In this document: positions 1 through 7,236 of the stretch, piece by piece | Layout of the letters: each line of letters begins with the position of its first letter | How positions within the stretch are numbered: position 1 is the stretch's first letter | Source of the DNA: Rhodovastum sp963804495 | GTDB taxonomy: Bacteria > Pseudomonadota > Alphaproteobacteria > Acetobacterales > Acetobacteraceae | DNA length: 64,000 nucleotides | Direction: 5' to 3' | NCBI GenBank assembly: GCA_963804495.1 | Contig: CAWDQN010000005.1 | Span: 372,001 to 436,000, forward strand | Translations under genes and position numbers: made by a program | The notes under the pieces: model-generated | Database searches by the model: none | The model's input: only the letters and a program-made list of their open reading frames with translations | Told to the model about the DNA's origin: nothing

Positions 1-324
1 GGCGCGCTGCGCGACGACCTGTCCCGCGCCGAGCCCGCCGGCATCCTGCGCGGCGAGGGCACCGGCGCCGTCGATCTCTGGGCCGTGCACGCCGGCGGGC
101 GTACCGTGCTGGACGCGGTCGAGATCGGCCTGCGCCTCAGCCCCGACGCGCTGCTGGCGTCGCGCGAGGTTCTGCGCGAGCATGGCAACATGTCCTCCGC
201 CACCGTCATGTTCGTGCTGCGTCGTCTGCTCGCCGGCCCCGCCGAGGCGGGCGGGCGCGGTTTCGCCATGGCGTTCGGTCCCGGCATGGTGGCGGAAACC
301 TTCCGCTTCCGGCGCGCGGGCTGA
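1..324 (+). CDS. Type III polyketide synthase (chalcone/stilbene synthase-like), C-terminal part
   Basis: The reading frame is open from base 1 to a TGA at 322-324, so only about 107 C-terminal residues are in the window. Two of the three catalytic residues of the family are visible: the His in WAVHAGG and the Asn in EHGNMSS. The C-terminal GFAMAFGPG strand is also typical of thiolase-fold type III PKSs. The family condenses an acyl-CoA starter with malonyl-CoA to give alkylresorcinols or alkylpyrones. A methyltransferase starts 5 bases downstream and an FAD oxygenase overlaps that gene. This is the arrangement of phenolic-lipid operons (srsABC of Streptomyces griseus), so a membrane phenolic lipid is the likely product (inference). 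The catalytic Cys lies outside the window. Confidence 0.88.
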   Translation, partial: GALRDDLSRAEPAGILRGEGTGAVDLWAVHAGGRTVLDAVEIGLRLSPDALLASREVLREHGNMSSATVMFVLRRLLAGPAEAGGRGFAMAFGPGMVAETFRFRRAG

Positions 325-329
325 CCTTC

Positions 330-1031
330 ATGGACCTGTCGCGCCGCAGCGACGTGCCGGAGGTGATGAACGACGACAGCACCCCGCCCGAGGTGTTCGC
401 CCGCTGCCTGTCCGAACTGGCGGCGGTGAACCGGCTGACGCTCACCCATCGGCCGACGCTGAAATTCCTGACCTCCGCCACCAGCGAATGGCCGCGCGGC
501 ATGCCCGTCTCGGTGCTGGATGTGGCCTATGGCGACGGCGACCTGCTGCGCGCGATCCATCGCTGGGCGACGCGCAAAGGGCTCGATCCTGTTCTGGCCG
601 GCGTCGATCTCGACCCGCGCAGCGCCGGCATCGCCGCCGCCGCGAGCCCGCCCGACATGCATATCGACTGGCGCACCGGCGACGTGTTCGACCATGCGCC
701 GGACCCGCAGCCCGACTTCATCGTGAGTTCCCAGTTCACCCACCACCTGACCGATGCGCAGGTGGTGGCGTTCATCCGCTGGATGGAACGCACCGCGCGG
801 CATGGCTGGTTCATTGCCGACGTGCACCGCCATGTCATTCCCTATTACGGCTTCCGCGTGCTGGCCTGGATCATGCGCTGGCACCGCATCATCCGGGTGG
901 ACGGCACGATCTCCGTCGCCAGGGCGTTCCGGATGTCGGAGTGGCGGGCGTTGCTCGCCGAGGCGGGGGTGACGCGGGCCTCGGTGCGCTGGCACCTGCC
1001 GTTCCGCATTTGCGTCGCCCGGCTGCGGTGA
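330..1031 (+). CDS. Class I SAM-dependent methyltransferase (233 aa)
   Basis: Rossmann methyltransferase with motif I VLDVAYGDG at residues 62-70 (variant; the usual form is hhDxGxGxG), an acidic strand-2 end in AGVDLDP near residue 90, and FIVSSQFTHHL as the post-motif strand. It begins 5 bases after the polyketide synthase stop and its TGA overlaps the next gene's GTG, so the three genes are probably co-transcribed and translationally coupled. By analogy with SrsB it would methylate the polyketide (C- or O-methylation). The substrate is inferred from context only. Confidence 0.8.
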   Translation: MDLSRRSDVPEVMNDDSTPPEVFARCLSELAAVNRLTLTHRPTLKFLTSATSEWPRGMPVSVLDVAYGDGDLLRAIHRWATRKGLDPVLAGVDLDPRSAGIAAAASPPDMHIDWRTGDVFDHAPDPQPDFIVSSQFTHHLTDAQVVAFIRWMERTARHGWFIADVHRHVIPYYGFRVLAWIMRWHRIIRVDGTISVARAFRMSEWRALLAEAGVTRASVRWHLPFRICVARLR

Positions 1032-2197
1032 CGTTGCCGATCGTCGTCGCCGGCGGCGGGCCGGCCGGTGCCGCCACCGCCACGCTGCTGGCCCGCGCCG
1101 GGCGTCCGGTGGTGCTGTTTGAACGCAACGCCGCCGCCGCCGACAAGATCTGCGGCGAGTTCCTGAGCGGCGGGGCCTGCCGCGATCTCGCCGCTCTGGG
1201 CCTGGACCTTGCCGCCCTGGGCGCCGAGCCGATCCGGGCGGTGCGGCTGGTGCGTGGCCGGCGGGTGATCGAGACCGCGTTGCCGTTCCTGGCGTGCGGT
1301 TTGTCGCGCCGGGTGCTTGATGAGGCGCTGCTGGCGCAGGCCGCCGCCGCCGGGGTGACGCTGCGGCGGGGCCAGGTGCTGGTGCAGGCGGTGCCGGAAC
1401 CAAGCGGCAGGATCGCGCTGACCCTGGCGCACGGCGCCCTGTGCCGCGCCGAAGCGCTGTTCCTGGCCACCGGCAAGCACGATCTGCGCGGCGTGCGGCG
1501 CCCGGTGCCGGAACGGCCGGACGATCTTGTGGGATTCAAGCTACATGTCGCGCTCGCGCCGGCGCAGCTTCGCGCCCTGCGGCGCTGCGTCGAGGTGGTG
1601 CTGTTTCCGGACGGCTATGCCGGGCTGCAACTGGTCGGCGCCGGCCGGGCCAATCTGTGCCTGCTGGTGCGGCGCGCCCGGCTGGAGCGGGTCGGCGGCA
1701 CCTGGGAGGCGTTGCAGCACGACCTGCGCCGCACCAGCCCGCATCTCGCCATGCGCATCGACGGCGCGGTGCCGATGTTCGATCGCCCGCTGACCATCAG
1801 CCGGGTGCCCTATGGGTTCCTGCACGCGCCCTCCGCCGACGATCCGCCAGCGCTCTGGCGCCTCGGCGATCAGGCGGCGGTGATTCCGTCATTTACCGGC
1901 GATGGCATGGCGATCGCGCTGCACAGCGCCGGGCTGGCCGCGCGCCTGTTCCTGGCCGGGCAGGGGGCGCCAGCGTATCACCGGCGGCTGCGGGAAGATG
2001 TGGCGGGGCCGGTGCGGCGGGCCACGGCGCTGTATCGGCTTGGCCGCCTTGGATTGGGGCAGGCGGGGATCGTGGCGGCGGCCGGGGTGTTTCCGGTTGG
2101 GCTTCGCATTGTCGCGGCTTTGACCCGGGTTCAGCAAGGCCAGGGCTCTGCCCTGGACCCGCAAGGGGTCGGTGGACCCCTTGACCCCGTTCGTTAA
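1028..2197 (+). CDS. FAD-dependent monooxygenase/oxidoreductase of the UbiH/geranylgeranyl-reductase type (389 aa)
   Basis: The start is taken as the GTG at 1028 that overlaps the preceding TGA (GTGA); a longer upstream frame would run through the methyltransferase. Residues 5-34 form the FAD-binding betaalphabeta fold (VVAGGGPAGAATATLLARAG...FERN). DKICGEFLS near residue 40 and GDQAAVIPSFTGDGMA near residue 285 are the conserved Cys region and the second FAD (GD) motif. By analogy with SrsC it may hydroxylate a phenolic lipid ring (inference). The last ~20 residues (QGQGSALDPQGV...) are encoded by a dispersed palindromic repeat found elsewhere in the window, so the tail is probably not functional protein. 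It converges with the next gene, overlapping it by 4 bases. Confidence 0.8.
   Translation: MTLPIVVAGGGPAGAATATLLARAGRPVVLFERNAAAADKICGEFLSGGACRDLAALGLDLAALGAEPIRAVRLVRGRRVIETALPFLACGLSRRVLDEALLAQAAAAGVTLRRGQVLVQAVPEPSGRIALTLAHGALCRAEALFLATGKHDLRGVRRPVPERPDDLVGFKLHVALAPAQLRALRRCVEVVLFPDGYAGLQLVGAGRANLCLLVRRARLERVGGTWEALQHDLRRTSPHLAMRIDGAVPMFDRPLTISRVPYGFLHAPSADDPPALWRLGDQAAVIPSFTGDGMAIALHSAGLAARLFLAGQGAPAYHRRLREDVAGPVRRATALYRLGRLGLGQAGIVAAAGVFPVGLRIVAALTRVQQGQGSALDPQGVGGPLDPVR
2135..2188. repeat. REP-like palindromic element, copy 1
   Basis: Core CCAGGGCTCTGCCCTGG (7-bp arms, TCT loop), preceded by CAAGG and followed by ACCCGCAAGGGGTC and a second GGACCCCTTGACCCC block. The same core recurs near 20771, 33301, 37641, 43413, 46853 and 59478. 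This copy lies inside the 3' end of the FAD oxidoreductase frame and supplies its C-terminal residues. Confidence 0.8.
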
Positions 2198-2991
2198 GGG
2201 GTTCGGGGCGGCGCCTTGGCTGGCTCCCCGATGGGCGGCAGATCATTGGTTGCATTTGCAAGCACTTCCGCGACATGGCGCACCCTGATGCTGCTGCCCT
2301 CCCGCTGCAGCCGCCCGGCCATGTTCATCAGGCACCCCACATCCCCTGCCAGCAGCGTGTCGGCGCCGGTGGCGATGATGTCCTTGCACTTGTCCGCCAC
2401 CATGCGCACGGAAATGTCCGGATATTTCACGCAGAACGTGCCGCCGAAACCGCAGCAGGTTTCCGGTTCTTTCATTTCGGTCAACGTCAGTCCCGCCACG
2501 CTGCCGAGCAATCCCCGCGGCTGCGCCTTCACCCCCAGTTCGCGCAGGCCGGCGCAGGAATCGTGATAGGTGACCGTGCCTGAATAGGCGGCCGTGACCC
2601 GGTCCATGCCCATCACATCGACCAGGAAACCGACGAGTTCATAGGTGCGGTCGCCGAGCGCGCGGGCGCGGGCGCTTGTGTTGGGGTCGTCGTCGAACAG
2701 GCCGGGCAGATGGTGGCGGATCATCCCGGCGCAGGAGCCGGAGGGCACGACGACGTAGTCGTAGCCCTCGAAGGCCTCGAGGATGCCGCGGCAGATGTCG
2801 CGCGTGGTGGCGCGGTCGCCAGTGTTGTAGGCGGGCTGGCCGCAGCAGGTTTGTGCCCGCGGCACCTCCACCGTGCAGCCGGCCTGGCGCAGCAGGTGGA
2901 TGGCGGCGAAGCCGACGGTGGGCCGGTGCAGGTCCACCAGACAGGTGACGAACAGGGCGACGCGCGGGTGCGCGGGTGTTGTCTGCGGCAT
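2194..2991 (-). CDS. (Fe-S)-binding CCG-domain protein, LutA/YkgE-like (265 aa)
   Basis: Two cysteine-rich CCG domains are visible: QTCCGQPAYNTGD near residue 48 with VVPSGSCAGM, and ETCCGFGGTFCVKYPDIS in the C-terminal half. This is the layout of LutA, the small iron-sulfur subunit of the LutABC L-lactate oxidising complex, and of the related glycolate oxidase GlcF/heterodisulfide reductase domain. LutB and LutC partners are not next to it: the upstream neighbour is a DNA methylase on the same strand. The physiological partner is therefore unknown. The product is probably cytoplasmic, since no signal peptide is present. Confidence 0.82.
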   Translation of the reverse strand: MPQTTPAHPRVALFVTCLVDLHRPTVGFAAIHLLRQAGCTVEVPRAQTCCGQPAYNTGDRATTRDICRGILEAFEGYDYVVVPSGSCAGMIRHHLPGLFDDDPNTSARARALGDRTYELVGFLVDVMGMDRVTAAYSGTVTYHDSCAGLRELGVKAQPRGLLGSVAGLTLTEMKEPETCCGFGGTFCVKYPDISVRMVADKCKDIIATGADTLLAGDVGCLMNMAGRLQREGSSIRVRHVAEVLANATNDLPPIGEPAKAPPRTP

Positions 2992-3003
2992 GATTGTTAT
3001 GTC

Positions 3004-3831
3004 CTAGACGTGCGTGGCCGACATGCGGAGCAGCGGCGGAGTTTCCGCCTCCAGCCGATCGCGGGCGATGGCCACATAGGCCGGGTCGATGTCGATGCCG
3101 ATGCCACACACGCCCTCGCGCTCGGCGGCGACCAGCGTGGTGCCGGTACCCATGAACGGGTCCAGCACCACCGCGGGGCGGCGGCCGTGCAGGCGGATGC
3201 ACCAGCGCGGCAGATCGACCGGGAAGGTGCCCGGGTGGTGGAATTTGGCCGCCTTGCTCTGGACTGTCTCGTAGGGGATGAACCAGGTGTTGCCGCGGCA
3301 GCGCAGGTCGCGGGGGTGGCCGCGCCGGGCGATGTTCGACTTGTCCTTGTACGGCACGCCGATCGCCATCCGGTCGAGCGACACATGGCCGTCACGGGTA
3401 AGATGAAAAATATGCTCGTGCGCGTGGTGCAGAAACCGGTTGCCGGAAACCGGTTTGAAATGGCCCACCAAGTCATCGCCGGTGGCGATCGACTTGATCC
3501 AGGTGATGTGGTTCTGCAACGCGAAGATCGGCCGCAGCCGCACGATCAGCTCGAACGGCAGCCAGGGCCGGTTGGGCGAGCCGGAGATGTTGAGGAAGAA
3601 CGAGGCATCCGGTTTCATCACCCGCCGCAGCGCCTCGGCCACCGACACCATCCAGTCCAGATAGTCGTTCTCCGCGCGGCGGTCCTGGTAGGCGGTATAG
3701 CGCAGATCGAGGTTGTACGGCGGCGAGGTGACCACCACGTCGACCGAGGCCGCGTTCAGACGGGCCAACACATCGAGGCAATCGCCGCAGTGCAGGGCAT
3801 GCGGTGGCGCCGCGGCGGGCAGCCCGTCCAT
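3004..3831 (-). CDS. Orphan site-specific DNA methyltransferase, beta class (275 aa)
   Basis: Catalytic motif IV is TSPPYN at residues 35-40 and the SAM-binding motif I is DPFMGTGTT near residue 225. The order IV-then-I marks a beta-class amino-methyltransferase, and TSPPY is most often seen in N4-cytosine enzymes and some N6-adenine enzymes. No restriction endonuclase or specificity subunit is adjacent, so it is a solitary methylase, perhaps regulatory like CcrM. CcrM itself uses DPPY and has a longer C-terminus, so this is not the CcrM orthologue. The gene ends 12 bases before the start of the Fe-S protein gene and starts 4 bases from the mltA stop. Confidence 0.85.
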   Translation of the reverse strand: MDGLPAAAPPHALHCGDCLDVLARLNAASVDVVVTSPPYNLDLRYTAYQDRRAENDYLDWMVSVAEALRRVMKPDASFFLNISGSPNRPWLPFELIVRLRPIFALQNHITWIKSIATGDDLVGHFKPVSGNRFLHHAHEHIFHLTRDGHVSLDRMAIGVPYKDKSNIARRGHPRDLRCRGNTWFIPYETVQSKAAKFHHPGTFPVDLPRWCIRLHGRRPAVVLDPFMGTGTTLVAAEREGVCGIGIDIDPAYVAIARDRLEAETPPLLRMSATHV

Positions 3832-3835
3832 CGCG

Positions 3836-5050
3836 TCAGTTCGACGCCGTCCGCGCGGCCCGCGGAAGCAGAATGAAATCGCTGCCGGGCTGGCGCATTT
3901 TCCCCGCCCTCTCCTCGGCCTCCGGGCCCCAGCCCCAGAAGAAATCGGCGCGCACCGGCCCCTTGATCGCCCCGCCGGTATCCTGCGCCATCACCAGCCG
4001 CTGCAGCCGGCTGCCGGTGACCGGGTCGGTGGTATCCAGCCAGAGCGGGGCGCCGAGCGGAATATAGGCGCGATCGACGGCCACCGAGCGGCCCGGCGTG
4101 AGCGGCGCGCCGAGCGTGCCGGGCGGGCCGTCTTCCGGCCGCACGCCGATGATTTCGCGGAAGAAAACATAGGACGGGTTCTGGTTCATCACCTCCGCCG
4201 CCTCGCCCGGATGGGCACTCAGCCAGGCGCGGATGGTTTGCAGCGAGACCTGGTCCAGCGGGATCTGGCCGCGGTCGGCCAGCACCCGGCCGATCGGCAC
4301 ATAGGGCCGGCCATTCTGCCCGGCATAGCTCACCCGCACCACCCGCCCGTCGTCCAGCCGCACCCGGCCGGAGCCCTGGATTTGCAGAATGAAGGCATCA
4401 ACCGGGTCGGCGAGCCACAGAATGCCCAGTCGCTGGCGATCGAGCGCACCCGCTTCGATGGCGGCACGATCCCAGTACGGCACCAGCCTTCCTTGCTCCA
4501 GCCGCCCGGTGATCCGCCGTCCCTTCAGGTCGGGGGCGAACTCGCCGAGATCGACCTGCAGCATGTCGATAGGCCGGCCGAGCAGCGCGATGCGGTAGAG
4601 GCCGCCAGGGCTGCGGGCGCCGGGCACCTCGGGCTCGTAATAGCCGGTGAACAGCCCGTTCGGATTGCCGTTGCCGGTGATCGCCCAGGGTTGGAAATAG
4701 GTCTCAAAAAAGCCCCGGGCGGCGTCGTCACCGGGCGGCAGGGCGCGGGCGGCGGCGCAGGCATCGGCCCATTGCGGCGCGGTGCCGCCGCGGGCGGCGG
4801 CCTCGCCGGCGCCGCCCAGCGACGGGTCGGCGCTGTGCGCGATCGCTGCGCAACCGGCCAGGAACGAGGGAATGGCCTGGGCCGGATGCTCCGCCGCCCA
4901 TCCCGGCAGGTGGTCGAAGCCGACCGGGGCGAGACCCATGGTGACAGCGCCTTCGGTCACTGGCGGCGGCTGCGCCACGCAGGCCGCCATCGCCAGGGAC
5001 GCGAACGGCGCCAACAGGCGGGCGCTTGCCCGCCAATCCTGTCGCCGCAT
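3836..5050 (-). CDS. mltA: Membrane-bound lytic murein transglycosylase A, MltA (404 aa)
   Basis: MltA cleaves the MurNAc-GlcNAc bond of peptidoglycan to 1,6-anhydroMurNAc. The N-terminus has a short hydrophobic stretch ending ASLAMAAC, a plausible lipobox, consistent with an outer-membrane lipoprotein. The MltA domain shows FTGYYEPEVPGARSPGG near residue 140 and ILQIQGSGRVRL. The C-terminal 3D domain carries VDRAYIPLGAPLWLDT and MAQDTGGAIKGPVRADFFWGWG, with the conserved aspartates. The ATG at 5048-5050 overlaps the stop of the upstream Tim44-like gene (ATGA), which fixes the start. This gene pair is common in alphaproteobacteria. Confidence 0.93.
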   Translation of the reverse strand: MRRQDWRASARLLAPFASLAMAACVAQPPPVTEGAVTMGLAPVGFDHLPGWAAEHPAQAIPSFLAGCAAIAHSADPSLGGAGEAAARGGTAPQWADACAAARALPPGDDAARGFFETYFQPWAITGNGNPNGLFTGYYEPEVPGARSPGGLYRIALLGRPIDMLQVDLGEFAPDLKGRRITGRLEQGRLVPYWDRAAIEAGALDRQRLGILWLADPVDAFILQIQGSGRVRLDDGRVVRVSYAGQNGRPYVPIGRVLADRGQIPLDQVSLQTIRAWLSAHPGEAAEVMNQNPSYVFFREIIGVRPEDGPPGTLGAPLTPGRSVAVDRAYIPLGAPLWLDTTDPVTGSRLQRLVMAQDTGGAIKGPVRADFFWGWGPEAEERAGKMRQPGSDFILLPRAARTASN

Positions 5051-5754
5051 CAGGCGCTGCGCGCGGCCACCAGCCGCCAGGTCGGATCCGACGATGTCAG
5101 GTCGCGCTCGAAGGTCCAAAGATCGGTAATTTCGGTGACCGCATCGGCGCCCGCCACCGGCTCGCCGTTGCGGCCGAGCGTCACGTTCACCTGGTCGGAC
5201 ACGAAGCGAACGGTGATGTCGGCCTGGGTACCGCGCAGGTCGGCCGCCTCGATGGTGGCGGGGTGGATGGCACGGATTTCGGTGCGCTGGGTTTCGCCGG
5301 CCAATTCGCGGGCGGTGATGGCCGCCTCGAAGGCGCGATACGTGTCGTCCGAGAGAAGCTGGCGCAAAGTGGTGCGGTCGCCATTGGCGAAGCCGATGAC
5401 GATGATGCGGAACGCCGCCTCGGCGCCGGACAGGAAATGCGACGGGTCGAAACCGGGTCCGATCCGGCACATGCGCGCCAGGGCCTGGCCGGCCGGCGAG
5501 GCCGGTTCCGGCAGCGGGCGGCCCGGCGTCGCGGGGGCCACCGGTTCGGCGACGCCATCGATGATGTGTCCGCCCGGTACCTGCCCGTCTGGCACCACCC
5601 GCCCGGCCGCGCCGGGCTGCAGCGGCACGGGCTGCTCGGGCGGCCGCTCGAAGCCGGTGCGGCGGCCGAGGATGCTGCGCAGGCGCAGCACCAGGAAAGC
5701 CGCAATCATGCCGAACAGGACGAGGTCGAGCGGGAAACTGCCGCTGGAACCCAT
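5050..5754 (-). CDS. Tim44-like domain membrane protein upstream of mltA (234 aa)
   Basis: The start at 5754 (MGSSGSFPLD) has GGAGAG about 6 bases upstream. One N-terminal transmembrane helix (DLVLFGMIAAFLVLRLRSIL) is followed by a proline-rich linker to about residue 95 and then a Tim44/MRPL45-type domain (FLSGAEAAFRIIVIGFANGD..LRQLLSDDTYRAFEAAI). Bacterial Tim44-like proteins are inner-membrane anchored and of uncertain role, possibly in membrane-protein or envelope assembly. It is coupled to mltA by a 4-base overlap. Confidence 0.85.
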   Translation of the reverse strand: MGSSGSFPLDLVLFGMIAAFLVLRLRSILGRRTGFERPPEQPVPLQPGAAGRVVPDGQVPGGHIIDGVAEPVAPATPGRPLPEPASPAGQALARMCRIGPGFDPSHFLSGAEAAFRIIVIGFANGDRTTLRQLLSDDTYRAFEAAITARELAGETQRTEIRAIHPATIEAADLRGTQADITVRFVSDQVNVTLGRNGEPVAGADAVTEITDLWTFERDLTSSDPTWRLVAARSA

Positions 5755-5940
5755 GAGAGCTCTCCATCGCGCCCCGGATTGGGCGCCCACACTGACATAA
5801 GGGTCCGCGGCCCCGGACACAACCGAGCCGGGACGCAACAGACCAGTAACACACCGCGGGACCAGGTGCACAGCGGGAGATGGGGCGCAAATCAAGCCGG
5901 CAAGGTTGCGCCGCCGGCGCGGTTGCGGCACGTCGGTTCC

Positions 5941-6471
5941 ATGATTCTGCTGCGGCATGGCCAGAGCGCGTTCAATCTGCACGTCGGCGCCGGTCGACCC
6001 GACCCGGGCATCGCCGACCCGCAGCTCACGCCGCTCGGCCACAGCCAGGCCGCGCAGGCCGCCGCGGCGCTGGCCGGTGCGGGCGTGAAACGCATTATCG
6101 TTTCGCCCTATACACGGGCGCTGCAAACCGCGGCCACGCTGGCGCGGGCCCTGGAGGCGGCGGTGCAGGTCAACCCGGCGGTGCGCGAGCGCTGCGCCTT
6201 TTCTTGCGATGTCGGCTCGCCGCGGAGCGAACTGGAGCGCGCCTGGCCGGACCTGGATTTCGCGTCGGTGGACGAGGTGTGGTGGCCGCAGGAGGAGGAG
6301 CCGGTCCGCTCCGTCCTCGACCGCGCCGCCCGGTTCCGCGCCGACATGGCGGCGCGCCCCGGCTGGTCCGACACCCTGGTGGTCAGCCATTGGGGATTCA
6401 TCCTGGCCATGACCGGCGAACGCATCGGCAACGGCGAATGGCGACGCTGCGATCCCACACGGCCGGCGTGA
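5941..6471 (+). CDS. Histidine phosphatase (phosphoglycerate mutase) family protein (176 aa)
   Basis: The catalytic LLRHGQS motif lies at residues 3-9, ending with the phospho-accepting His. IIVSPYTRALQTA (second basic motif) and VVSHWGFILA (second His) are in the right order. The length suits a small SixA/GpmB-like phosphatase rather than glycolytic dPGM. The ATG at 5941 is chosen because the motif normally starts within ten residues of the N-terminus. The frame extends far upstream, but that part overlaps mltA-operon genes on the other strand. Substrate unknown. Confidence 0.85.
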   Translation: MILLRHGQSAFNLHVGAGRPDPGIADPQLTPLGHSQAAQAAAALAGAGVKRIIVSPYTRALQTAATLARALEAAVQVNPAVRERCAFSCDVGSPRSELERAWPDLDFASVDEVWWPQEEEPVRSVLDRAARFRADMAARPGWSDTLVVSHWGFILAMTGERIGNGEWRRCDPTRPA

Positions 6472-6484
6472 TTGGGGTGGGGGC

Positions 6485-6535
6485 GATTGGGTAAAGGAAT
6501 GCGAGGGTAGAACCCAGGCATTCCCTTACCCAATC
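6485..6535. terminator. 18-bp inverted repeat after the phosphatase gene
   Basis: Arms GATTGGGTAAAGGAATGC (6485-6502) and GCATTCCCTTACCCAATC (6518-6535) pair over 18 positions with one G-U, around a 15-base loop. It begins 13 bases after the phosphatase stop. No T-run follows, so it may be a Rho-independent-like hairpin, an mRNA-stabilising structure or a REP-type element. Confidence 0.6.
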
Positions 6536-6623
6536 ACCCCGGCCGCGCGGACGCGTGCTTTCGTTCCCGGCAAGCCTGTGCTACCCGCCGCCCCTGCGGT
6601 CCCCCATGAACACGGAGATGGCC

Positions 6624-7157
6624 ATGTCCGAAACAACCCCGATTCCGCCCCAGGGGGCCGCACAGCAGGTGCCCCCGCTGGTGGTCAACATCCAGTACGT
6701 CAAAGACCTCTCGTTCGAGGTGCCGGGTGCGCCGGCGATTTTCACCCAGTTGCGGGCCGCGCCGCGCGTCGACATCAACCTTGACGTCCAGGCCCGTCGC
6801 GTGGCCGATGGTCAGAACGCCTTCGAGGTCACGCTGTCCATCCGCGCCGAGGCGTTCGAGGTGCCGGCTGCGGCCAGCAACGGCGGCGGCACGCCCGCGT
6901 CGGGAGCAAGGGTGTTCCTGGCGGAGCTCGCCTATAGCGGCGTGTTCACCCTGACCGGCCTGCCGGACAACACAGTTGAGCCGGTGCTGCTGGTTGAATG
7001 CCCGCGCATCCTGTTCCCCTTCGCCCGCAACATTCTGGCCGACGTGACGCGCGACGGCGGCTTCCCGCCGGTGCTGCTGCAGCCCATCGATTTCGTCTCG
7101 TTGTGGCAGCAGCGGCGGGCGCAGGCGAGCGAGGAAGCGCCGGCCGCCACCGCGTAG
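6624..7157 (+). CDS. secB: Protein-export chaperone SecB (177 aa)
   Basis: SecB is a cytosolic tetrameric chaperone that keeps preproteins unfolded and delivers them to SecA. The N-terminal strand NIQYVKDLSFEVPGAPAIF and the C-terminal CPRILFPFARNILADVTRDGGFPPVLLQPIDF are diagnostic. The ATG at 6624 is preferred because ACGGAG lies 7 bases upstream; in-frame ATGs at 6606 and 6618 are possible. The length is typical of alphaproteobacterial SecB. Confidence 0.95.
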   Translation: MSETTPIPPQGAAQQVPPLVVNIQYVKDLSFEVPGAPAIFTQLRAAPRVDINLDVQARRVADGQNAFEVTLSIRAEAFEVPAAASNGGGTPASGARVFLAELAYSGVFTLTGLPDNTVEPVLLVECPRILFPFARNILADVTRDGGFPPVLLQPIDFVSLWQQRRAQASEEAPAATA

Positions 7158-7193
7158 GCCCATCTCGGGGGTACACGCCCCTATCCTACAGCC

Positions 7194-7220
7194 CTTTCCC
7201 CCCACCTTGCGGGGGGAGAG
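7194..7220. terminator. Hairpin between convergent secB and paaK
   Basis: CTTTCCCCCC (7194-7203) pairs with GGGGGGAGAG (7211-7220) around a 7-base loop, between the converging secB and paaK genes. It is a candidate bidirectional terminator. No poly-T tract is seen on either side. Confidence 0.5.
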
Positions 7221-7236
7221 GAGCTCACAGGAAATT

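Noticed and set aside
2194..2991. A complete LutABC lactate oxidation operon
   Set aside because: Only the LutA-like subunit is present; neighbours are a DNA methylase and an unrelated convergent oxidoreductase.
3004..3831. CcrM cell-cycle methylase
   Set aside because: Motif IV is TSPPY rather than DPPY, and the protein lacks CcrM's C-terminal extension.
3713..5800. A 695-codon plus-strand open frame
   Set aside because: Antisense shadow of mltA and the Tim44-like gene; no recognisable domain.
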